Shown here one piece after another: positions 7,936 to 16,086 of a stretch of 64,000 bases of DNA (position 1 is its first letter; each line of letters begins with the position of its first letter). The notes beneath the pieces are model-generated. The model was not told the origin of the DNA and did not search any database. It was given only the letters and a program-made list of their open reading frames with translations. The DNA comes from an uncultured Robinsoniella sp. (GTDB lineage: Bacteria; Bacillota; Clostridia; Lachnospirales; Lachnospiraceae). The translations under genes were made by a program, and so were the position numbers. The DNA is taken from the NCBI GenBank assembly GCA_900540475.1, contig UQGG01000027.1, positions 1 to 64,000 on the forward strand, given 5' to 3'.

Positions 7936-9585
7936 TTAAAAGTAAAAGAAAAGAAGTGGTGGCACAATAAGGTGGTTTACCAGATTTATCCCAGAAGCTT
8001 TTATGACAGCAATCAGGATGGGATCGGTGATCTGAAGGGGATCTGTGAGAAAATTCCTTATCTAAAAGAACTGGGAGTGGAAATAATCTGGCTGTGCCCT
8101 GTATACCAGTCCCCAAATGATGATAATGGTTATGATATCAGCGATTATTATAACATCATGGCCGAGTTTGGAACGATGGAAGATATGCAGATTTTGATTG
8201 ATGAATGCAGTAGAAATAATATCAGCATTATGATGGACCTGGTATTAAATCACAGCTCGGATGAGCATCCGTGGTTTCAGGAGGCCAGGAAGTCTAAGGA
8301 TAACCCCTACCGGGATTATTATATCTGGAGAGATGGGGCGGATGGTAGAGAACCAACGGATTTCCAGGCATTTTTTGGCGGAAGTGCATGGGAATATACA
8401 GAGGAAACAGGACAATATTATCTGCACACTTTTAGTAAAAAGCAGCCGGATCTGAATTGGGAAAATCCGAAGATGAAAAGCAGTCTGTTTGCAATGGTTA
8501 ATTTCTGGATTGAAAAAGGAATCCGGAGATTTCGGCTGGATGCAATAGATTATATCAGCAAGGATCTGGATAATAACATCATGGGCAACGGACCCAGACT
8601 GCATGAATTTTTGAGTGAACTAAACAGAAATACGTATGGAAAAAGAGCAGATACCGTTACCGTTGGGGAGACAGGCGGTAATAATCCTCTGACGGCAAGA
8701 ATGTATACGAAGCCGGAACATCATGAACTGGATATGATTTTTCAATTCGGTATAATAGACCTGGATGGAGTGAGAAGCGGCGACTGGTCTCCCAAACCCT
8801 ATACATTAAAAGATATAAAGGAAGTATTGGAAAAATGGCAGGGGAAACTGGAACCAGATGAGTTAGAGGGGCTGGTTTTGAACAACCATGATAATCCCAG
8901 ATCTGTTTCCAGGTATGTATCCAATAATCCACAATTCCGGATAGCAGGTGCTAAGATGCTGGCTACCATGCTTCATGGATTGAAAGGAGTACCATTTATC
9001 TACCAGGGAGAAGAGTTGGGAATGACAAATATAAAGTTTTCGGATATTAGCGATTACCGTGATATAGAGACTCTGAATTTTTATTATAGGAAAGCAACGG
9101 AGGGATGGACGGAAGAGAAAATAATGGAATATATTTACCGCAATAGCCGGGATAATGCAAGAACGCCTATGCAGTGGGATGATTCCAAACATGCAGGGTT
9201 TACAAAGGCAGAGCCTTGGATCAGTGTAAATCCTTACTATAAGGATATTCATGTTAAGCAGTGTCTGGAAGATCACACTTCTGTCTTCTATCATTACCAG
9301 AAGCTGATCCGGATGCGGAAGGATAATGAGGTGCTGGTCTATGGGGACTTCCGGATGATCTGTACAGAGGATGAAAAAGTATTGGCTTATGTCAGAACGC
9401 TGAGGGATAAGAGACTGATCATTGTATGCAATTTTTATGAGGAAGAAACGCAGATTAACATCCAGAATTATGGAACCGGTAAAGTACTGCTGAGTAATTA
9501 TCCAGGAACACAGACGGATTTATCCAGGTTGAAACTGCGTCCCTACGAGGCTGTTATTTTTCAGGTTGAAACTGTGTCCCTATGA
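7801..9585 (+). CDS. GH13 alpha-glucosidase / oligo-1,6-glucosidase
   Basis: Up to 594 residues, depending on which of three in-frame starts is used. Residues 1-45 are repeat-encoded and low complexity. The normal GH13 start is KEKKWWHNKVVYQIYPRSF at about 50. The (beta/alpha)8 enzyme has the catalytic nucleophile Asp in RFRLDAID, the acid Glu in VGETGG and the third Asp in NNHDNPR. The pattern fits the GH13 subfamily of cytoplasmic oligo-1,6-glucosidases that split isomalto- or malto-oligosaccharides. There is no signal peptide. The C-terminus LRPYEAVIF is followed by a partial repeat unit that supplies the stop codon. The divergent AraC-type gene is the likely regulator. Confidence 0.92.
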   Translation: MGKAEEGAMEVTMEETVEGAAMEEAREVTMEEAEEGAMEMAMEATLKVKEKKWWHNKVVYQIYPRSFYDSNQDGIGDLKGICEKIPYLKELGVEIIWLCPVYQSPNDDNGYDISDYYNIMAEFGTMEDMQILIDECSRNNISIMMDLVLNHSSDEHPWFQEARKSKDNPYRDYYIWRDGADGREPTDFQAFFGGSAWEYTEETGQYYLHTFSKKQPDLNWENPKMKSSLFAMVNFWIEKGIRRFRLDAIDYISKDLDNNIMGNGPRLHEFLSELNRNTYGKRADTVTVGETGGNNPLTARMYTKPEHHELDMIFQFGIIDLDGVRSGDWSPKPYTLKDIKEVLEKWQGKLEPDELEGLVLNNHDNPRSVSRYVSNNPQFRIAGAKMLATMLHGLKGVPFIYQGEELGMTNIKFSDISDYRDIETLNFYYRKATEGWTEEKIMEYIYRNSRDNARTPMQWDDSKHAGFTKAEPWISVNPYYKDIHVKQCLEDHTSVFYHYQKLIRMRKDNEVLVYGDFRMICTEDEKVLAYVRTLRDKRLIIVCNFYEEETQINIQNYGTGKVLLSNYPGTQTDLSRLKLRPYEAVIFQVETVSL

Positions 9586-9750
9586 TGCTGTTAATTTTCG
9601 GGCTGAAACTGTGTCCCTATGATGCTGTTAATTTTCGGGCTGAAACTGTGTCCCTATGATGCTGTTAATTTTCAGGCTAAAACTGTGTCCCTATGATGCT
9701 GTATTTATCCAGGCTGAAACTGCGTCCCTATCAGCCTGCTACTATCCAGA
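9529..9750 (+). repeat. Six tandem 37-bp repeats over the 3' end of the GH13 gene
   Basis: Units start at 9529, 9566, 9603, 9640, 9677 and 9714. Unit 1 is the codons for LKLRPYEAVIFQ. Because 37 is not a multiple of three, unit 2 is read in a shifted frame and ends the protein with a TGA at 9583-9585. Units 3-6 are non-coding. Units 2-4 are nearly identical and 5-6 are diverged. The rest of the gap, to 9849, holds nothing I recognise. Confidence 0.93.
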
Positions 9751-9849
9751 CAAAATAATGAGACATATAGCATGGGTATATTGAATTATAAGTGAGGCAT
9801 TTGGGATAAGCCTGCACAAGAAAGTGTTACTTTTACACAAGATAAAAGG

Positions 9850-9877
9850 ATGACAACCTCAATAATCCAGGTATAAT
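9850..9877 (+). promoter_or_regulatory. Promoter of the M24-family gene
   Basis: ATGACA, a 16-bp spacer, TATAAT, about 80 bp before the start at 9964. Confidence 0.6.
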
Positions 9878-9963
9878 GATATTAAAACGGTTCTATAAAA
9901 GGCTCTTTTAAAAGTAACGATAACATGAGCACTTTTATTTGGATGTTCAAAAGGAGAAAACAT

Positions 9964-11136
9964 ATGCAGCAGGAAGCAGTCAGAATACCAAGAGAAGAGT
10001 ATCCCAGGCGCTGGGAAAAAGTGCAGAAGATTATGAAAGATAATCAATTGGATGTTATCCTGGCGTATAGTGATGACAGAGCCACACATGGAAATGCCTA
10101 TGCCAGATATTATGCGGATTTACCAACTCATTTTGAAAATGTGCTGGTTTTGTTTTTGGCTGGCTGTGATCCGGTTATTTTGACCGGACCGGAGACAGAA
10201 GGGTATGCAAAAGAAATTTCTGCGATACAGAATATCAAAGTATTATCTGAATTTTCTGCTGAGGATGAGGATTATCCATTTTCAGTTGTTGAGCCATTGG
10301 AACAAATTGTAAAACAGCTTGTTCAAAAGGCACCCGAAAGAGTGGGACTGGCTGGAAAGCTTTATATGGGGGCAGACCTCTATGAAGCGGTAGAAAATGC
10401 TTTTCATCCGGCAAGTCTGGTGGATGCAGATAAGTTGCTGGAGCCGGTAAGAGGTCTGAAATCCCAGGCCGAGATCGCAGTGATACGAAGGGCATATGCC
10501 ATTGCTAATGCGGGAATGAAGGCAGCCATAGAGGCTATACGCCCGGGTATTACAGAGCGTGAAATCGCTGCAGAGGCGGAATATGTTATGCGTAAGATGG
10601 GATGTGAAGGCTACGGGATTGATCCGATTGTGGCTTCCGGACCAAATACAAAGCATATACTGGCACGGACTACTAATCGGAAAATTGCAGATAATGATGT
10701 GGTAATTGTCACGCTTGCGCCCAGGTATGAAGGCTATCATGGGGCGTGTGGAAGAACAATACTCGTTGGAAATCCCGGAGAAAAAGCGTTGGCAGCCGTT
10801 GAAGCATCTATTCGGGCACAGCAGATATGTGCAGAAAACTTGATTCCCGGTAATGTCGGAAGCCAGGTGGAGGCAATGGGAAGGCAGGTCATGAAAGAAG
10901 CGGGATATGAAAAGAACTTTATGTATTCCGGGCTTCACAGTATTGGGGTTATTGAGTTTGAACCGCCTATACTGGGACCATCCAGCAGTGTATCCATTGA
11001 GAAAGACATGGTTATTTCTATTGATATTCCATTATTCGAGGCAGATATTCCGGGGATACGTTTTGAAGACGGATACCTGATCGTGGAAAATGGAATGGAG
11101 AAGCTGACGGATGTTCCATTGTTTATTCAGAAATAG
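9964..11136 (+). CDS. M24 (creatinase/aminopeptidase P) fold protein with altered metal site
   Basis: A 390-residue protein with the two-domain creatinase/aminopeptidase P layout: an N-terminal domain to about 150 and a C-terminal pita-bread domain. I place the start at ATG 9964 because AAAGGAGA precedes it; an upstream in-frame ATG at 9925 lacks a site. Metallo-peptidases of the family use two Asp, one His and two Glu. Here both Asp positions are replaced (TLAP and GACGRT instead of DAG and DxTRT). The His is present in LHSIG. The first Glu is Asp (SIDIP). The last Glu is kept in RFEDG. It is therefore probably not a normal Xaa-Pro peptidase; it may be a creatinase-like C-N hydrolase or non-catalytic. 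Confidence 0.82.
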   Translation: MQQEAVRIPREEYPRRWEKVQKIMKDNQLDVILAYSDDRATHGNAYARYYADLPTHFENVLVLFLAGCDPVILTGPETEGYAKEISAIQNIKVLSEFSAEDEDYPFSVVEPLEQIVKQLVQKAPERVGLAGKLYMGADLYEAVENAFHPASLVDADKLLEPVRGLKSQAEIAVIRRAYAIANAGMKAAIEAIRPGITEREIAAEAEYVMRKMGCEGYGIDPIVASGPNTKHILARTTNRKIADNDVVIVTLAPRYEGYHGACGRTILVGNPGEKALAAVEASIRAQQICAENLIPGNVGSQVEAMGRQVMKEAGYEKNFMYSGLHSIGVIEFEPPILGPSSSVSIEKDMVISIDIPLFEADIPGIRFEDGYLIVENGMEKLTDVPLFIQK

Positions 11137-11174
11137 TTATGACACTCAGATAGAGTTATGATTATACAGATATG

Positions 11175-11224
11175 AAATGGCAGTCCCCTTATGGCAGCCC
11201 CCTTATGGGAGCTGTCATTTTTGA
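11175..11224 (+). terminator. Terminator after the M24-family gene
   Basis: AAATGGCAG pairs with CTGTCATTT around a loop that contains a second copy of the ATGGCAG sequence, followed by T residues. The two copies could form alternative stems. Confidence 0.7.
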
Positions 11225-11281
11225 TGTATGCATCTGGCGGTGCATGTTGCTATCCCATGCAAATTCCGGGACTGCTTCTAC

Positions 11282-11310
11282 TTGTTATTTTATGAATGAT
11301 AGGCTATAAT
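11282..11310 (+). promoter_or_regulatory. Promoter of the radical SAM gene
   Basis: TTGTTA, a 17-bp spacer, TATAAT. Transcription would start near 11317, which leaves no room for a leader before ATG 11328 and favours ATG 11343 as the translation start. Confidence 0.7.
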
Positions 11311-11342
11311 GTCCCCATAGAATTTATATGGAAGTGAATAAC

Positions 11343-12251
11343 ATGGAAAATAGAAGTCAATTATTAGAGGACTGTACCCTATGCCCCAGGGAGTGCCATG
11401 TGAACCGTAATAAGGGCAGGCGGGGATATTGCAAAGAAACGTCAGAGCTTATCGTTGCCAGGGCGGCTCTGCATATGTGGGAGGAGCCTTGTATTTCCGG
11501 GGAATGGGGATCGGGGACTGTTTTTTTCTCCGGCTGTTCTATGGGCTGTGTATTTTGCCAGAACCAGTCAATTGCCTCAGGAGAATGGGGGAAAAAGATT
11601 CCGGTATCCAGGCTTGCAGGCATTTTCCTGGAACTGCAGGAGCAGGGGGCTGCAAACGTCAATCTGGTGACAGCAGGGCACTATGTACCTCAGGTTTTGG
11701 AAGGGATTGATTTGGCAAGAAGCCGCGGATTCGCTCTGCCTGTGGTCTATAATTCCAGCGGATATGAAAAAGCAGAAACACTTGGGATGCTGGAGGGATA
11801 CGTAGATGTCTATCTGCCTGATTTTAAGTACATGGATTCCCGGATTGCACAGCGTTATTCCAATGCGCCCGACTACAGCCGGTATGCCAAAAGTGCCATT
11901 GGAGAAATGGTCCGTCAGGTGGGAGAGGCGGAATTTGACAGCCATGGGATGATAAAGAAAGGGGTTATTGTACGCCATCTGATTCTGCCTGGGCATACCA
12001 GGGATTCCATGGAGGTGCTGAAATATCTATACGAAACGTATGGGGACCAGATTTACATCATCATTATGAATCAGTATACTCCTCTGGAAAAGGTACTTGA
12101 TTTCCCCGAGATTAACAGGAAGGTCACGGTTAGGGAATACAGGCGTGTGGTGGACTATGCAATTGAGCTGGGCTTCACCAATGGCTTTATTCAGGAAGGG
12201 GAAACGGCATCGGAAAGTTTTATCCCGGATTTTCATAATGTAGGAGTATAG
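11343..12251 (+). CDS. PflX-like radical SAM protein
   Basis: A 302-residue radical SAM protein related to pyruvate formate-lyase activating enzymes of the PflX type. An N-terminal Cys-rich segment, CTLCPRECHVNR with a later GYC, precedes the cluster motif CSMGCVFC (CxxxCxxC), which binds the [4Fe-4S] cluster and S-adenosylmethionine. The rest, with GHYVPQVLE and PDFKYMD, fits this subgroup. Its target is unknown in most species. I prefer ATG 11343 to 11328 because of the promoter position. No partner glycyl-radical enzyme is adjacent. Confidence 0.87.
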   Translation: MENRSQLLEDCTLCPRECHVNRNKGRRGYCKETSELIVARAALHMWEEPCISGEWGSGTVFFSGCSMGCVFCQNQSIASGEWGKKIPVSRLAGIFLELQEQGAANVNLVTAGHYVPQVLEGIDLARSRGFALPVVYNSSGYEKAETLGMLEGYVDVYLPDFKYMDSRIAQRYSNAPDYSRYAKSAIGEMVRQVGEAEFDSHGMIKKGVIVRHLILPGHTRDSMEVLKYLYETYGDQIYIIIMNQYTPLEKVLDFPEINRKVTVREYRRVVDYAIELGFTNGFIQEGETASESFIPDFHNVGV

Positions 12252-12303
12252 AAGAATAACAGTTCTTGAACTGACACATCCTATGGCAGCAGGGGAGGTA
12301 TTT

Positions 12304-12846
12304 ATGAGGGAATTGAAAACAAAGCGTTTGGTTATACGCAGATTTCTGGAAAGTGACTGGGAGGACTTGTACGAATATCTGTCTGACGAGGCAGTTGTTT
12401 ATTATGAGCCATATGAGGTATTTCCCAGGGAAAAATGCCAGGAGGAGGCGAGAATTCGGTCGGTCAGCAAAGCATTCTGGGCTGTGTGCCTCCAGGAAAA
12501 TGGAAAAATGATTGGAAATCTATATTTTGAAAGAGGAAAGTATGATACCTGGGAGATTGGGTATGTCTTTAATCTTAAGTACCAGGGGCAGGGATATGCG
12601 GCAGAGGCGGCAAAAGCGCTGCTGGATGAGGGATTTCAGAATTGGGGAGTCCGCCGGGTAGTGGCTATGTGCAATCCGGGAAATCAGCAGTCCTGGAAAC
12701 TGATGGAACGCCTTGGAATGCGAAGAGAGGGGCTTCTGGTAAAGAATATTTTCTTTAAGTCTGATGAGCATGGGAAGCCAATATGGCAGGATACTTATGA
12801 ATATGGTATTTTAAAAGAAGAGTGGAATAGAAATCAGCGTGTTTGA
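12304..12846 (+). CDS. GNAT N-acetyltransferase (RimJ/RimL type)
   Basis: A 180-residue acetyltransferase. It begins with the typical MRELKTKRLVIRRF. It has the acetyl-CoA loop YQGQGYAAEAAKAL (Q-x-x-G-x-A/G type) and the C-terminal N-x-x-S-W-K-L-M-E-R-L-G-M motif. The start is ATG 12304 because AGGGGAGGT lies just upstream; an in-frame ATG at 12283 precedes that site. The acceptor could be a protein N-terminus or a small amine. Confidence 0.87.
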   Translation: MRELKTKRLVIRRFLESDWEDLYEYLSDEAVVYYEPYEVFPREKCQEEARIRSVSKAFWAVCLQENGKMIGNLYFERGKYDTWEIGYVFNLKYQGQGYAAEAAKALLDEGFQNWGVRRVVAMCNPGNQQSWKLMERLGMRREGLLVKNIFFKSDEHGKPIWQDTYEYGILKEEWNRNQRV

Positions 12847-12879
12847 AAGCAGTTTTGCCTGCTTTTCAAACACGTTTTT
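12838..12879 (+). terminator. Terminator of the GNAT gene
   Basis: CGTGTTTGAAAGCAG pairs, with one bulge, with CTGCTTTTCAAACACG, followed by T5. The stem overlaps the stop codon and also separates the convergent glnK gene. Confidence 0.9.
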
Positions 12880-12882
12880 ACA

Positions 12883-13242
12883 TTAATTATCGGATTGCAA
12901 TGCCTCATAGCCCGTTTCACAGGTACGTATTTTCATGGCACTTCTTATTTCATAGCTGAAAATCTTACCATCCCCTACTTCTCCGGTAAACGCTGCTTTC
13001 TGAATGGCGGTAATCACCTTTTCTTCCCATTCCTGAGAGGATACTACGATTTCAAATTTGATTTTTGGCTGCATCATCAGATCTACCTGAGTTCCCCGGA
13101 CAATTTCTTTATATCCGCGCTGCACGCCGCAGCCCATGACCTGGGAAATGGTAATTCCATTTACCTGGATCCCATCCAGAGCGTCCTTTACATCTTCGAA
13201 TTTCTCTTCCCGCACAATTGCTTCTATTTTGATGATCATCAT
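12883..13242 (-). CDS. glnK: PII-family nitrogen regulatory protein
   Basis: A 119-residue PII protein. The N-terminus MIIKIEAIVREEKFEDV is typical. The T-loop segment runs through GVQRGYKEIVRG and the ATP/effector-binding GEVGDGKIF follows. PII trimers sense ATP/ADP and 2-oxoglutarate and plug AmtB when ammonium is plentiful. It lies 15 bp downstream of amtB in the same operon. The T-loop sequence differs from the enterobacterial one, so uridylylation is uncertain. Two adjacent ATGs (13242 and 13239) follow the AGGAGG site and either could be used. Confidence 0.92.
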   Translation of the reverse strand: MMIIKIEAIVREEKFEDVKDALDGIQVNGITISQVMGCGVQRGYKEIVRGTQVDLMMQPKIKFEIVVSSQEWEEKVITAIQKAAFTGEVGDGKIFSYEIRSAMKIRTCETGYEALQSDN

Positions 13243-13257
13243 TCATTCCTCCTGTTC

Positions 13258-14496
13258 TTAATCAAAACCATTGAAAGACGGATACGCACTTTCACCATGT
13301 TCCGAAATATCAAGTCCAAGCTGTTCCTCTTTGGGGGATACACGAAGGGGGGTGAACAGTTTTACAATTCCCACACAGATTAAAGTACCAGCCACGGCAA
13401 CAGCAATGGATACGAGAATGCCTACGATCTGTGCCGTGAACAGGCGGGTATCTCCAAATACCAGACCATCCCATTTAGCCGTACTGTTAATGGAGCTTCT
13501 GGCGAACAGGCCAGTGGCGATGCCGCCCCATATTCCTCCGATTCCATGACATCCAAATGCATCCAGTGCATCATCCACCTTCAGGTGCTTTTTAATGAAT
13601 GTTACCGTAAAATAGCAGATTGGGCTTACCAGCGCGCCAATGATAAAGGCGGACCAGACAGGAACGAAACCGGCACCGGGTGTAATTGCAACCAGTCCTA
13701 CCACCAGTCCGGTGGATGCGCCTACGATCGTAGGCTTTCCTTCTTTTATTACATCGATCAGCATCCAGGATAACAGAGCCGTTGCTGCCGACAGTGCAGA
13801 GGTTATGAATGCATGGGCAGCCAATCCGTTTGCACCAAGGGCGCTGCCGGCATTGAATCCGAACCATCCAAACCAGAGCAGCGATGCGCCAAGTACCACG
13901 AATGGAATATTGTGTATCCGATATGATGTTGTCTCATATCCCCGTCTTCTGCCAAGAAAGAGGGCGAGAAGGAGAGCGCTGATGCCAGAGCTGATGTGGA
14001 CCACGTTGCCGCCGGCAAAATCAATGGAACCAATGGATGCAAGAAAGCCGCCCTCTCCCCACACCATATGGGCAAGGGGATAATATACAATTACCGACCA
14101 GAGGGCGATAAAAAGGAAAAGAGCTTTAAACCTCATACGCCCAACCAGTGCGCCTGTGATGAGGGCAGGAGTGATCATGGCAAACATCATTTGAAATGCG
14201 GCAAATACAAGATGGGGCAGGGTATCGGAATATGGACCGGCATCCATACCTACCCCTTGAAAGGAAAACCATCTGAAATCTCCGATTATACCAAGATGGT
14301 TTCCTCCAAAGGAGAGGGAATAGCCAAATAAAATCCACATTACAATGGAAAGACCCATAACGGAAACGCAAGCCATCATCGTATTGCAGACGTTCTTGCG
14401 GCGTACCAGTCCGCCGTAAAAAAATGCCAGACCCGGCGTCATGAGGAAAACCAAAGCGGCTGAAATTAAGAGAAAAGCAGTATCACCAGTATTCAT
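13258..14496 (-). CDS. amtB: Ammonium transporter
   Basis: A 412-residue Amt/MEP channel with about eleven transmembrane segments. Diagnostic stretches are PGLAFFYGGLVRRKN, FAGGNVVHISSG and DDALDAFGCHGIGGIWG, which include the twin-His and gate regions. It moves ammonium into the cell. The start is ATG 14496 behind GGAGG. It is the first gene of amtB-glnK. A leader terminator immediately upstream indicates control of transcript elongation. Confidence 0.96.
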   Translation of the reverse strand: MNTGDTAFLLISAALVFLMTPGLAFFYGGLVRRKNVCNTMMACVSVMGLSIVMWILFGYSLSFGGNHLGIIGDFRWFSFQGVGMDAGPYSDTLPHLVFAAFQMMFAMITPALITGALVGRMRFKALFLFIALWSVIVYYPLAHMVWGEGGFLASIGSIDFAGGNVVHISSGISALLLALFLGRRRGYETTSYRIHNIPFVVLGASLLWFGWFGFNAGSALGANGLAAHAFITSALSAATALLSWMLIDVIKEGKPTIVGASTGLVVGLVAITPGAGFVPVWSAFIIGALVSPICYFTVTFIKKHLKVDDALDAFGCHGIGGIWGGIATGLFARSSINSTAKWDGLVFGDTRLFTAQIVGILVSIAVAVAGTLICVGIVKLFTPLRVSPKEEQLGLDISEHGESAYPSFNGFD

Positions 14497-14542
14497 AGAA
14501 AGACCTCCTAACAGATAAATTTTATGTGTTGTCCATTTATAA

Positions 14543-14587
14543 ATAAAAAAGGCGTTCAGATAATATTTGGTATTATCTGAACGCCTT
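14543..14587 (-). terminator. Leader terminator upstream of amtB
   Basis: On the minus strand a perfect 16-bp stem (AAGGCGTTCAGATAAT and its complement) with a 7-nt loop is followed by six T. It lies between the predicted promoter and amtB, 46 bp before the start codon. Position and orientation make it an attenuator rather than the end of another gene, since no minus-strand gene lies upstream. Confidence 0.88.
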
Positions 14588-14598
14588 CGTTCGGATGT

Positions 14599-14627
14599 AT
14601 CATAGCACAGTTGATTTTAAGATGCAA
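14599..14627 (-). promoter_or_regulatory. Promoter of amtB-glnK
   Basis: On the minus strand: TTGCAT, a 17-bp spacer, TATGAT. The predicted transcript begins only about five nucleotides before the attenuator stem. The remaining gap, to 14796, is AT-rich with no gene. Confidence 0.65.
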
Positions 14628-14796
14628 GAAATATTTGTAATTGACTGGAAATTTGTTTTGTCTTATATATTTATAGATTCCTTATATTTTATTGTTATGA
14701 TTGGCTTATAAAAGCGGCAGGGCTTAAAAATAGCTGTCTATAAAACTTGATTTTTTTGAATAATGGACATATAGAGAAGAAGGGAAAGGAAGAAAA

Positions 14797-15140
14797 ATGA
14801 AGAGAGTAATAAAATTAGGAATCACCGTTGCAGCGGCAGCGGTATTGTGCATATCTGCAGCAGGATGTGGTTTATTAAAGGAAGCAGTCATACGTAACAG
14901 GGAGGGGAAAGAGCAGTGTGCGGTTAATCAGAAGGATGCGTCTTCATTTTATATGGGGAATGCAGAATATACAATTTTAGAGGATACGGTTGCACGGGAA
15001 CAACTGGGAGGCTTTCCAGTCAGCAGAGGATGGACTGGTATTACGGGGAGATTCATTGTCTTCCTGGTGTAAGGGAAGAAGATGCAGTTGCGGTTAAAAT
15101 TAATGACCGATTTTTAAAAGCAGAGAGAACAAAGGAGTAG
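14797..15140 (+). pseudogene. Frameshifted lipoprotein, SpaI/NisI-immunity-like
   Basis: The frame from ATG 14797 encodes a lipoprotein signal (CISAAGC) and the segment YTILEDTVAREQLGG. It then runs off into an unrelated tail that stops at 15072. In the next frame, from about 15035 to the TAG at 15138, the sequence continues sensibly: WYYGEIHCLPG followed by VAVKINDRFLKAER. One missing base between about 15005 and 15035 would join the two parts into about 114 residues. The pattern recalls small lantibiotic-immunity-like lipoproteins of Lachnospiraceae. I am sure of the frameshift but less sure of the family. Confidence 0.62.
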
Positions 15141-15195
15141 TATTCGGTATGTTGTAAAGTTGATATAATAATAAAATACGGATTAAGGTAAAAAG

Positions 15196-15231
15196 CGGAA
15201 AAATGTCTGGATGACATTCTTTCCGTTTTTT
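15196..15231 (+). terminator. Terminator after the broken lipoprotein gene
   Basis: CGGAAAAATGTC pairs with GACATTCTTTCCG (one mismatch or bulge), followed by T6. Confidence 0.85.
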
Positions 15232-15336
15232 ATTGTGTAAAATTTGCTGATAGAAAATGCCAGTAAGGGAAATTATAGTTTTGTGGCTTCGTGGCATAAT
15301 AATTGTGAAACAGAAGAAATAGAAGGAGGAAATAAA

Positions 15337-15936
15337 TTGAAAAAACAACAATATGGGTACGTTCGCGTATCAACAAAAGAGCAGCACACGGACCGTCAGA
15401 TGATGGCAATGGAAAAAGCAGGGATTATGCGGAATCATATCTATGAAGATAAACAGTCGGGGAAAGACTTTGAACGTCCCCAGTATAAGAAGTTAATCAG
15501 AAAGTTAAAGTCTGGCGATGTGCTGTATATTAAATCAATTGACCGGCTGGGCAGGGATTATGACGAAATTATCCAGCAGTGGCGCAAAATTACGAAAGAG
15601 ATGGAAGTGGATATTGTCGTAATTGATTTTCCATTATTGGATACGAGAGCCAGAGAAAATGATCTTACGGGTATTTTTATAGCAGATCTGGTATTGCAGA
15701 TTTTATCTTATGTAGCCCAGGTGGAGCGTGAGAATATACGGCAGAGACAGAAGGAAGGAATTGAAGTGGCAAAAGTGAAAGGAATCCAGTTTGGACGGCC
15801 TAAAAAAGAGCTGCCGCCGGATTTTTCTATTGTGTATGGGCAGTGGGCCAAGAAGCACATCAGTGCCAGGGAAGCAGGCAGACGACTGGGGGTAGACCAT
15901 AAAACATTTCATAAATGGGTAAGTATGATACAGTGA
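15337..15936 (+). CDS. Serine recombinase (resolvase/invertase family)
   Basis: A 199-residue small serine recombinase. The start is TTG 15337 behind AAGGAGGA. The catalytic N-terminal domain has YGYVRVST with the nucleophilic Ser, the IDRLGRDYDEI segment, and the long helix VERENIRQRQKEGI. A GRPKKE linker leads to a C-terminal helix-turn-helix, SAREAGRRLGVDHKTFHKW. The length is typical of resolvases and DNA invertases, not of large transposon integrases. It ends 48 bp before an inverted-repeat-bounded segment and is the obvious candidate to invert it. Confidence 0.93.
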   Translation: MKKQQYGYVRVSTKEQHTDRQMMAMEKAGIMRNHIYEDKQSGKDFERPQYKKLIRKLKSGDVLYIKSIDRLGRDYDEIIQQWRKITKEMEVDIVVIDFPLLDTRARENDLTGIFIADLVLQILSYVAQVERENIRQRQKEGIEVAKVKGIQFGRPKKELPPDFSIVYGQWAKKHISAREAGRRLGVDHKTFHKWVSMIQ

Positions 15937-16021
15937 GTAACCAGGGCAGGCAGATAACAGATCTGTCTAAAAAAATAGAAAAATGGAGAAAAAGGTAGAC
16001 TTTTTTCCCCACTTATTTTTA

Positions 16022-16086
16022 CATAAAAATGACAGCCCGCATGCAGGCATAATCCTATAAGGAAGTCGGCAGCTGGCTGTCATTTT
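16022..16086 (-). terminator. Riboswitch-linked terminator
   Basis: On the minus strand AAAATGACAGCC (16086-16075) can pair with GGCTGTCATTTT (16037-16026), followed by more T. The 5' arm is part of the conserved 3' half of the riboswitch aptamer, so the folded aptamer and the terminator exclude each other. That predicts an ON switch: bound ligand allows read-through. Confidence 0.8.

Noticed and set aside
7716..7970. An 84-residue Gly/Asn/Arg-rich frame overlapping the start of the GH13 gene
   Set aside because: It is another frame of the same purine-rich repeats and has no ribosome binding site.
9529..9750. Regular repeats considered as a CRISPR array
   Set aside because: The 37-bp units are directly adjacent without spacers, derive from the gene's own 3' end, and no cas gene is present.
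13546..14331. Plus-strand open frames across amtB
   Set aside because: They are shadows of the amtB coding sequence, which has all Amt motifs on the minus strand.
15957..15966. Palindrome ACAGATCTGT after the recombinase as a possible res site
   Set aside because: It is a single short palindrome without neighbouring copies; the 25-bp inverted repeats are a far better recombination site.
16026..16086. The stem read on the + strand as the terminator of the recombinase gene
   Set aside because: On the + strand it has a 37-nt loop and only four T; on the minus strand it belongs to a riboswitch with a better T tract.
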